Source: FEN-1219 sp037445815
GTDB taxonomy: Bacteria > Pseudomonadota > Gammaproteobacteria > Steroidobacterales > Rariloculaceae
Length of the DNA: 11,297 bases
NCBI GenBank assembly: GCA_037445815.1
Contig: JBBIJV010000116.1
Location: forward strand, 1-11,297
Direction of reading: 5' to 3'
In this document: positions 1-6,083 of the stretch, in pieces
Numbering within the stretch: position 1 is the stretch's first letter
Layout of the letters: each line of letters starts with the position of its first letter
Program-made: the position numbers and the translations under genes
The notes under the pieces: generated by a model
Databases searched by the model: none
Told to the model about the DNA's origin: nothing
What the model saw: only the letters and a program-made list of their open reading frames with translations

Positions 1-1458
1 GCCGGCCTCGTGGGCGGCTGCGAGCGGGGCGAGCCGGCGGCCGAGGCGCCGCCATTGGCCGCGCACGAAGTGAGCCAGCCCGCCGGCTGGGCCGACGAGC
101 TCGCCATGGCGATCCCGCGAGACCTGAACCCGAACCCGAACGTTCTCGAGATCGAGCTCGAAGCCCGGATCGAGGAAATCGAGATCCTGCCCGGCACGAC
201 GACGCCGGCCTGGACCTACAACGGCACGGTGCCGGGCCCGATGATCCGCGCGAAGGTCGGCGACCGTGTCATCGTCCACTTCAAGAATTCCCTGCCCGAC
301 GCGACGACGATCCACTGGCACGGCTTGCGTGTGCCGAACGACATGGACGGCGCACCCGGCGTGACGCAGCAGCCGATCGCGCCCGGCGGCGAATTCCGTT
401 ACGAGTTCGTGCTCAGGGACGCGGGCACCTATTGGTACCACCCGCACCTCGACTCGTCGGCCCAAGTGGGGCGAGGCCTCTATGGCGCCTTCGTCGTCGA
501 CGATCCCGCCGACCCGGCCGTCTTCGGCGACGACCTGGTCCTGCTGCTCTCCGACATCGGGTTGGACGAGAACGGCGAGCTGCTCGACGCCGACACGGGC
601 GGCAACTTCGGCGATCTCTTCGGCCGCGAGGGATCGGTCCTGCTCGTGAACGGCAAGGTGCTGCCGACGCTGAAGGTGAGGAACGGGAAGCAGCAGCGCT
701 GGCGCATCATCAACGCGGCGCGGGCTCGCTACTACAACTTGCGGCTGCGCGACCACCGCTTCGTGCGCCTCGGCGGCGACAACGGTCTCGCGGCACGCTC
801 CGAGGACGTCTACAACATCGTCCTCACTCCCGGCGAGCGCGCCGACGCGGTATTCACGCCGTCGGACCCGCCCGGCACGACGAACGTGCTGCGCTGGGTG
901 CCCACCGAGCGCGGCTACGGAAGCACGTTCAACCGGTCATCCGAGCCGATGTTGACGATCGAGACCGTCGCGGACGCCGCCGTGACACCGGAGCCGATAC
1001 CCACGGAGCTGCGCGCGATCGAGCCGATCGACGTCACGAACGCCACGCACCGCACGCTCGACCTCACGATTCACATCGCGTCGACCGTCGAGATGGGCGT
1101 GAACGGCGTGCCGTACTGGCAAGCGAAGCCGCTCGAGATCGAGCTCGGCGACACGGAGGTCTGGCGCATCGTGAACAACACGGATTTCTCGCACCCGTTC
1201 CACTTGCACGGCTATTTCTTTCAAGTGCTCGACGCGAATCGCGTTCCGGAATGGAAGGACACGGTGGATGTGCCGACCAAATCGGAGCTGACCGTGGCCG
1301 TCCGGTTCGACGAGCGGCCGGGCGCCTGGATGTATCACTGCCACATCCTCGACCACGCCGAAGCAGGCATGATGGGCCACCTCGTCGTGCGCGATCCGAC
1401 TGCGCCCGCGCCGGCCGAGCCGGCCGAGGTGCAGCATCATCACTCGAACGGCGGTTAG
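1..1458 (+). CDS. Multicopper oxidase, lipoprotein type (5' end outside window)
   Basis: Three-cupredoxin-domain multicopper oxidase (laccase/CueO/CotA-like), expected to oxidise Cu(I) or phenolic substrates while reducing O2 to water. The reading frame is open to base 1. Numbered from the GTG at 10, the copper ligands are complete: HWHG at 102-105, WYHPH at 142-146, HPFHLHG at 395-401, and HCHILDH at 443-449 with type-1 Cys444 and probable axial Met454. The visible N-terminus reads AGLVGGCE, a lipobox-like motif, so the signal peptide and true start lie upstream and the mature protein is probably a lipid-anchored periplasmic or outer-membrane protein. The GTG at 10 lies inside that signal and is unlikely to be the real start. 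The tail ends in a short His cluster (QHHH). The stop codon overlaps the convergent VOC gene by 4 nt. Family is certain; substrate is not. Confidence 0.93.
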   Translation, partial: AGLVGGCERGEPAAEAPPLAAHEVSQPAGWADELAMAIPRDLNPNPNVLEIELEARIEEIEILPGTTTPAWTYNGTVPGPMIRAKVGDRVIVHFKNSLPDATTIHWHGLRVPNDMDGAPGVTQQPIAPGGEFRYEFVLRDAGTYWYHPHLDSSAQVGRGLYGAFVVDDPADPAVFGDDLVLLLSDIGLDENGELLDADTGGNFGDLFGREGSVLLVNGKVLPTLKVRNGKQQRWRIINAARARYYNLRLRDHRFVRLGGDNGLAARSEDVYNIVLTPGERADAVFTPSDPPGTTNVLRWVPTERGYGSTFNRSSEPMLTIETVADAAVTPEPIPTELRAIEPIDVTNATHRTLDLTIHIASTVEMGVNGVPYWQAKPLEIELGDTEVWRIVNNTDFSHPFHLHGYFFQVLDANRVPEWKDTVDVPTKSELTVAVRFDERPGAWMYHCHILDHAEAGMMGHLVVRDPTAPAPAEPAEVQHHHSNGG

Positions 1459-1859
1459 CTCGAGACGTACTCGGCGACCTCGACGAGGTTGCCGTCCGGG
1501 TCGCGAAAGTAGATCGAGCGCAGCGCCCCGAGCGCGCCGCGCCGGGGCACCGGGCCGGCCTCGAGCGGAACTCGCTCGGCCTTGAGATGCGCGACGACAT
1601 CGTCGAGCGGTACCGCGGCAATCACGCAGAAGTCGCCAGAGCCGAATGTGGGCTGACGTGCTTTCGTCGGCGTAACGGTGCCGCGATCCTGGAGGTTGAT
1701 TTTCTGCTGCCCGAACGCGAGCGCGTAACGCACCTCGCCGTGCGGGCCGCGAAACGTCTCGCGCCGGAGCTTGAGCGTCCGCTCGTAGAAGCTCGCCGTC
1801 GCTTCGATGTCGGCGACGGTGAGGACCAAGTGATCGATGCGTTCGGCGAGCGGCGACAT
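1455..1859 (-). CDS. VOC family protein, GLOD5-like
   Basis: A 134-residue vicinal oxygen chelate (glyoxalase/bleomycin resistance fold) protein. It opens with IDHLVLTVADIEATASFY (residues 8-25) and closes with YFRDPDGNLVEV (117-128), the pattern of glyoxalase-domain-containing protein 5. His10 and Glu127 sit at usual VOC metal-ligand positions, so a metal-dependent activity is plausible, but the substrate is unknown for this group. The length is that of a complete two-βαβββ-module VOC domain. It starts 9 nt after the stop of the zinc-ribbon gene and has no clear Shine-Dalgarno of its own, which suggests co-transcription and coupled translation. Its TAA overlaps the TAG of the convergent multicopper oxidase (TTAG at 1455-1458). 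Family confident, function open. Confidence 0.9.
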   Translation of the reverse strand: MSPLAERIDHLVLTVADIEATASFYERTLKLRRETFRGPHGEVRYALAFGQQKINLQDRGTVTPTKARQPTFGSGDFCVIAAVPLDDVVAHLKAERVPLEAGPVPRRGALGALRSIYFRDPDGNLVEVAEYVSS

Positions 1860-1868
1860 GCTGCGGCG

Positions 1869-2222
1869 TCAAGACGTCGAGCCCGAGCTTGCCGGCGCCG
1901 GTGAGACCGCGGGCTCGCCGCGCAGCCTGCGCCCGAGCAGCATCAGGCATTTGAAACGCGCGGAGCGCAGCATCTTGTACGCGGGCCGTATGCCTTTCAC
2001 GTTGCTCCACTCGCGCAGGTTCTTCTCGAGCGTTTCGACCGAGTTCTCGGTCAGGTAATCCTTCAGCGTGCGCTGCGAGTCGTTCGAGGTGCTCACGCCG
2101 CAGCCGGGGCACTTCCAGTTGCGCGTCCACACCTTCTCCGTGCGCTCGACGGCGAGGCAAACGGTGCAGACCGTCCAGCCGTCGATCGGCTCGCGTTCCT
2201 CGACGAGAATTTCGTAGCTCAC
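1869..2222 (-). CDS. Zinc-ribbon-like protein of unknown function
   Basis: I do not recognise this 117-residue protein. It has two Cys pairs, CTVC (19-22) and CPGC (38-41), spaced like a zinc ribbon. A basic, helical-looking C-terminal half follows, with SVETLEKNLREW near 60-72 and a cluster of R/K around 83-103, then an Ala/Pro/Ser-rich tail. I chose the GTG at 2222 because GGGAG (plus-strand 2227-2231) lies 4 nt upstream and a candidate promoter at 2262-2291 would place the transcript start near 2255. The in-frame ATG at 2258 would add 12 residues but has no ribosome binding site, and the longer frame to 2387 has low-complexity sequence. The VOC gene follows 9 nt downstream, so the two probably form an operon. 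Nucleic-acid binding or a redox-sensing role is only a guess. Confidence 0.72.
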   Translation of the reverse strand: MSYEILVEEREPIDGWTVCTVCLAVERTEKVWTRNWKCPGCGVSTSNDSQRTLKDYLTENSVETLEKNLREWSNVKGIRPAYKMLRSARFKCLMLLGRRLRGEPAVSPAPASSGSTS

Positions 2223-2261
2223 AGCACTCCCGGTTGCGGATGCTTCGGTGCCGCTCATGGC

Positions 2262-2291
2262 ACTAGAGCACGCCGCTCGCCGCGGCGTCAA
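2262..2291 (-). promoter_or_regulatory. Candidate promoter for the zinc-ribbon/VOC pair
   Basis: On the minus strand a -35 TTGACG (2291-2286) is followed after 18 bp by TCTAGT (2267-2262). The predicted start near 2255 gives a leader of about 30 nt that contains the GGGAG preceding the GTG at 2222. The spacer holds a GCCGC/GCGGC inverted repeat. The match to the σ70 consensus is moderate and it was found by eye. Confidence 0.4.
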
Positions 2292-2392
2292 TCGGCGCTC
2301 CGCCGCCGATCCGCCACCCGAGATTTTGCGACTGCCGTGGGCCACAATGTCCGCCGCCTCGCCGTCCTTCGCGCCGGTGGGGCGCACGAACG

Positions 2393-3553
2393 ATGAAACT
2401 CTCCAACGACCGCATTCTGACGACGCACGTGGGAAGCCTGCCGCGCAGCGCCGAGCTCGTCGACCTGCTCTACAAAAAGGACGGCGGCGAGACCTACGAC
2501 GAAGTGGCTTTCGACGCCGCCGTGGCGGCAGGCGTGGCCGACGCCGTTGCCAAGCAGGTTGCCGCCGGCATCGACGTGGTCAGCGACGGCGAGGCGAGCA
2601 AAGTCGGCTACTCCACGTACGTGAAAGACCGGTTGTCGGGCTTCGCGGGGCACTATCCGCGGCCGCCGCATCTCGACCTCGCTCCGTACCCCGATCTGCG
2701 CGCGGCCCTCGCGCGTATGCTCGGGCCGCAGTCGTTCAAGCGCGCCGGTTGCGTCGGGCCCGTGGCGCTCGTCGATCGCGATGCCGTCGAGAAGGACGTG
2801 GCGAACCTGCGGAGCGCGGTTGCGGCCGAGGGCGGCCGCGTCACGGAGGCGTTCATGAACGCGGCCTCGCCGGGCGTGATCGCCGCGTTTCAGTCGAACC
2901 GCTACTACGCAAGCCACGAGGCTTACGTCGACGCGATCGCCGCGGCGATGAAGCCCGAGTACGACGCGATCGCCGCGGCAGGCTTCGTCCTCCAGCTCGA
3001 CTGCCCCGACCTCGCGATGGCGCGGCACACGGGGTTCCAGGAGCTCGGCGAAGCGGAGTTCCTGAAGCGCGCGGAGAGTCACGTCGAAGCGTTGAATCGC
3101 GCCGTCCGCGACATTCCGGCGGACCGCATGCGCATGCACGTCTGCTGGGGCAACTACGAAGGGCCGCACGACCACGACATCGCGCTCGAGAAGATCATCG
3201 CGATCGTGCTCGAGGCGAAGCCGGCCGGCATCCTGTTCGAAGCCGCGAACCCGCGCCATCGGCACGAGTGGACGGTGTGGCGCGACGTCGAGCTGCCCGA
3301 CGACAAGGTGCTGATCCCCGGCTGCGTCGCCTCTACGTCGAATTATGTCGAACACCCGCGGCTGATCGCCGAGCAACTGTGCTCGTTCGCGAATATCGTC
3401 GGGCGCGAGCGCGTGATTGCCGGCACGGATTGCGGCTTCGGCACGTTCGCGGGTTATAGTCGCGTGGATCCCGCTATTGCGTACAAAAAGCTGCGAGCGC
3501 TCGCCGATGGCGCCGCGCTCGCGACAAGACTGCTATGGGGAAGCGAACGGTAG
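2393..3553 (+). CDS. Cobalamin-independent methionine synthase-like methyltransferase (MetE C-terminal domain only)
   Basis: A 386-residue protein of the MetE catalytic-domain family (COG0620; like YxjG/YxjH of Bacillus). It starts with TTHVGSLPR (residues 10-18). The zinc/thiol-activation ligands are all present: His249 and Cys251 in MHVCWGNYEG, Glu283 in FEAANPRH, and Cys347 in GTDCGFGTF. LQLDCPDLAM (200-209) fits the substrate-binding strand. It lacks the N-terminal half of full-length MetE (about 750 residues), as is normal for this subfamily. These enzymes transfer methyl groups to thiols, but the methyl donor and acceptor are often not methyltetrahydrofolate and homocysteine, so the exact reaction is uncertain. 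A GGTGGGG sequence lies about 10 nt before the ATG. The last 19 nt overlap the TolB-like/TPR gene, which implies an operon. Confidence 0.9.
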   Translation: MKLSNDRILTTHVGSLPRSAELVDLLYKKDGGETYDEVAFDAAVAAGVADAVAKQVAAGIDVVSDGEASKVGYSTYVKDRLSGFAGHYPRPPHLDLAPYPDLRAALARMLGPQSFKRAGCVGPVALVDRDAVEKDVANLRSAVAAEGGRVTEAFMNAASPGVIAAFQSNRYYASHEAYVDAIAAAMKPEYDAIAAAGFVLQLDCPDLAMARHTGFQELGEAEFLKRAESHVEALNRAVRDIPADRMRMHVCWGNYEGPHDHDIALEKIIAIVLEAKPAGILFEAANPRHRHEWTVWRDVELPDDKVLIPGCVASTSNYVEHPRLIAEQLCSFANIVGRERVIAGTDCGFGTFAGYSRVDPAIAYKKLRALADGAALATRLLWGSER

Positions 3554-5283
3554 ATTCTTCGACGCTCGAGACACGGGCGCCGACGGCCGCCGAGGTTCGA
3601 GAGGCCCTCGATCGAGTGCTCGAGAGTCGCTGCTTCGAGCACGCGGGCCGCGCATCGGAGTTCTTGCGCTTCGTCGTCGCGGAAACGCTGGCCGGCAGCG
3701 GGAACCGGCTCAAGGGCTACACGATCGCCGTCGAGGTGTTCGGCCGGCCGCCGAGCTTCGACGCGCAATCGGACCCGCTCGTGCGCGTCGAGGCGTTGCG
3801 GCTCCGCCAGCGGCTCGCAGAGTATTATTCGGGCGAAGGAGCGGCTGACCCGCTGCGGCTCTCGCTCCCGCGCGGCAGCTACGCCGTAAAAGCCGCGTAC
3901 GCGGCGGCCGAGGAGCAGCCGAGGGCTTCGGCGGCGCCGACGCCACCCGCGCGGCCCGTGCTCTTCGGCGCGCGTATGCGCCTCGCGGCCGCCGCGGCGC
4001 TGTTTCTTGCGATCGTCATCGGCGGCGCGGCGACTGTGCACGTTTTCACGCTCCCGGCGGCGCCGATGCCGCCGTCCTTCGCGCCCGAGCCCGGGCAGCG
4101 CACGAAAATCGCCGTCGTCCCGCTCGAGAATCTCGGCGACACGCCCGAGCTCGACCGGCTCGCCGCCAGCCTGACGGAAGAGATCATGCTGCGGCTCGAC
4201 GAGCTGGACCTTTACGTCATCGCCAGCCAGACCACCTGGTCGCGCCCGAGCAAGGCGCTCGACGGAGCCGAGCATGGCTACGTGATGACGGGCAGCGTGC
4301 GCGACCACGCCGGCGGCGCGCGCATCACGCTGCGGATCACGGAGGCAGAGACGGGAGCGCTGATCTGGAGCGAGGCTTACGACGAGCCGCCCGGCATCCA
4401 GGATCGGCCCGAGCTGCAGGCTGCCGTCGTGCGCGACGCGGCCGCCGCGGCCGCGCTGTTCGGGCCGGTGTTCGACGCCGAGCTCGCGCTCGCTCGCCGC
4501 TCGGCGCAGACGCTCGAGCTGCCGGACTGTGAGAGCCGTTACCGCGAGTTCCGTCTCGCGACGGATCCGTCGCTCTTTCCCGAGGCGCTCGCGTGCTTCC
4601 AGAGCCTCGTCACGCGCCGCCCCGAGCTCGCGCCCGCGTGGGCCGGGCTCGCCATGCTCGCCATCGACGAGCACGTCTACTACTCCGGAGCCGAGGACGG
4701 CGGCGCCGCGTTGATTCGCGCGCGCGCCGCCGTCGAGATGGCGCTCGAGGCGGACGGCACGAACATCCTCGCGAACATGGCGCTCGCACGCTTCGAGTAC
4801 TATGCCGGCGATCCCGACTTCCTCGCCACGGCCGGCCGCACCGTCGCGCTCGATCCGAACAATCCCGAGGTGCTCGGCGTGCTCGGCATCCTGCTGACGG
4901 CCTATGGCGATTCGACGCACGGGCTCGAGCTCGTAGCCCGCGCACACGAGCTGTCGCCGCAACCGCGCCGCGTGTTCAACCTGGCCAAGGTGTTCGCCCA
5001 CCTTCAAGAGAACCAGCCGTGCGAGGCGCTCGAGGAGGCCCGGGAGCTCGACGCCGACAAGTGGTTCATCGCTCACATGCTCACCGCGGCTGCGGCCGGC
5101 GCCTGCGGGGACGCGGCTGCGGCGGCTGCCGCCCGCGACCGTCTGCTCGCCGCCGCACCGAGCTTCGAGGCCGAGGCGATCGGCCTCATCGATCTCTGGC
5201 GGTTCGAGCCGCGGCTGCGCCGCGCAGTCTTGGACGGCCTCCGCGCGACGGGGCTTACGCTCGCCGAGGACGACGGCGCCTAG
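3535..5283 (+). CDS. Membrane-anchored TolB-like/TPR protein with winged-helix-like N-terminus
   Basis: A 582-residue protein with a recognisable layered architecture. Residues about 20-122 form a conserved N-terminal domain (FLRFVVAETLAG, YTIAVEVFGR, VRVEALRLRQRL, LPRGSYAV). One hydrophobic segment at about 149-171 is a transmembrane helix. Residues 190-285 (KIAVVPLENLGD, EEIMLRL, YVMTGSVR, LIWSEAYD) match the FlgO/TolB-like domain often found in CadC-like and cyclase-associated proteins. Residues about 340-545 are Ala-rich helical repeats of TPR type. Such proteins are often annotated vaguely as adenylate cyclases, but no cyclase domain is present. The order helix-turn-helix-like, TM, periplasmic sensor resembles ToxR/CadC one-component regulators. 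The ATG overlaps the upstream methyltransferase gene by 19 nt without a strong ribosome binding site, so translation is probably coupled. It ends on CTAG shared with the convergent regulator. Confidence 0.85.
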   Translation: MGKRTVDSSTLETRAPTAAEVREALDRVLESRCFEHAGRASEFLRFVVAETLAGSGNRLKGYTIAVEVFGRPPSFDAQSDPLVRVEALRLRQRLAEYYSGEGAADPLRLSLPRGSYAVKAAYAAAEEQPRASAAPTPPARPVLFGARMRLAAAAALFLAIVIGGAATVHVFTLPAAPMPPSFAPEPGQRTKIAVVPLENLGDTPELDRLAASLTEEIMLRLDELDLYVIASQTTWSRPSKALDGAEHGYVMTGSVRDHAGGARITLRITEAETGALIWSEAYDEPPGIQDRPELQAAVVRDAAAAAALFGPVFDAELALARRSAQTLELPDCESRYREFRLATDPSLFPEALACFQSLVTRRPELAPAWAGLAMLAIDEHVYYSGAEDGGAALIRARAAVEMALEADGTNILANMALARFEYYAGDPDFLATAGRTVALDPNNPEVLGVLGILLTAYGDSTHGLELVARAHELSPQPRRVFNLAKVFAHLQENQPCEALEEARELDADKWFIAHMLTAAAAGACGDAAAAAAARDRLLAAAPSFEAEAIGLIDLWRFEPRLRRAVLDGLRATGLTLAEDDGA

Positions 5284-5957
5284 CGCGCGTGCAGCCTCGG
5301 CGGTAAGCGCGGCGGATTGACCTGCGCTTTGATCGACAGGCGCAACGTGCGCGCGTCGCCGGTGCCGACCGCAACTTCGGCCGTCTCGCCGTCGAGCGCG
5401 ATCAGCCGTGGCCGGCTGAGCACGATCTCTTCGTTGCCGTGCCGCTCGAAGACTCCGATCTCGAGCAGGATGCGGCCGCCGTCTTGCACGCGCGGCACGA
5501 TCGAGAACCGCAGGTCCTCGAGGTTCAGGTCGTTCACGTTCGGCACGAGCGTGCCGTCGTCGACGACGAACTGCGTCTTCCACGCGCGCGTCTCGTCGCC
5601 GCCCTCGAGCGCCATGCTGACGTCCATCAGCACCTGGTCGGCGAACGTTGCCGTGCCGTAGAACAAGGCGCCGCCCGTGACGAGCGCCCCGAGCACGCCG
5701 AGGAACGTCCTGGCAGGAAACTCGAAGCGGCGCACTGCCGCCTCCGTCGCTTTCGCGGCGTCGACGCGCAGCGTCGCGACGTCGACGCCGAGAACCGCGG
5801 CGAGCGAGCGCGCCGACTCGTACGACGCCGCTCCCGTCTTTTCGATGCGTTGGATCGTGCGCAGGCCGAGCCCCGCGACCTCGGCCAGGTGCTCCTGGCT
5901 CCAGGCCCTACGCTCTCGCTCGCGCTTGATGTACGAGGAATCGATTTTCATGTCCAT
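5280..5957 (-). CDS. XRE-family membrane regulator with secretin-like C-terminal domain
   Basis: A 225-residue protein. Residues about 8-64 are a Cro/CI-type helix-turn-helix (IKRERERRAWSQEHLAEVAG, then GLRTIQRIEKTG). A single transmembrane helix lies at about 83-106 (FLGVLGALVTGGALFYG). The rest (about 107-215) should be periplasmic. It contains ILLEIGVFERHG followed by EIVLSRPRLIALDGETAEVAVG at 177-198, a pattern reminiscent of the opening strands of the secretin β-domain, although far too short to form a pore. This suggests a one-component regulator that senses something in the envelope. The start at 5957 is supported by GGGAG 6 nt upstream (plus-strand 5964-5968); an ATG at 5951 is the alternative. 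It lies 126 bp downstream of the tannase gene on the same strand. HTH and TM are clear; the sensor similarity is by eye. Confidence 0.86.
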   Translation of the reverse strand: MDMKIDSSYIKRERERRAWSQEHLAEVAGLGLRTIQRIEKTGAASYESARSLAAVLGVDVATLRVDAAKATEAAVRRFEFPARTFLGVLGALVTGGALFYGTATFADQVLMDVSMALEGGDETRAWKTQFVVDDGTLVPNVNDLNLEDLRFSIVPRVQDGGRILLEIGVFERHGNEEIVLSRPRLIALDGETAEVAVGTGDARTLRLSIKAQVNPPRLPPRLHAR

Positions 5958-5991
5958 GTGGCGCTCCCGAATGCCGTGGAGCGCTTACGAT

Positions 5992-6073
5992 CGGCGAGCC
6001 GACCGCCCTATTACCACGAAGGGTACCCGCCAGCTCTACGTCAGAACCCCGCCGGACCGGCGCGGCGAGCCGA
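5992..6073. repeat. Two copies of CGGCGAGCCGA upstream of the XRE-type regulator
   Basis: An 11-bp direct repeat at 5992-6002 and 6063-6073, 71 bp apart, inside the 126-bp gap before the regulator gene. The left copy extends to a 5-2-5 dyad (TCGGC-GA-GCCGA). It is a candidate autoregulatory operator pair, although GC-rich 11-mers recur easily in this genome. Confidence 0.35.
6050..6062 (-). terminator. Weak hairpin after the tannase gene
   Basis: CGCCG-GAC-CGGCG lies 21 nt past the tannase stop. It is a 5-bp GC stem without a U-tract, so intrinsic termination is doubtful and read-through into the XRE gene remains possible. Confidence 0.2.
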
Positions 6074-6083
6074 AAGAGGCCGC

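Noticed and set aside
2320..2392. Promoter for the methionine-synthase-like gene (TTGCGA plus CACAAT)
   Set aside because: The spacing is too short (about 12 bp) and the -10 match is poor.
3454..5583. Very long open frames antisense to the methyltransferase and TPR genes, and others of up to about 900 codons elsewhere (for example 5439-8183 on the + strand)
   Set aside because: They are extremely Arg/Ala-rich, show no domain motifs and lie opposite or out of frame with well-recognised genes. This is the usual effect of high G+C codon bias; only the trxC tail of the 5439 frame is real.
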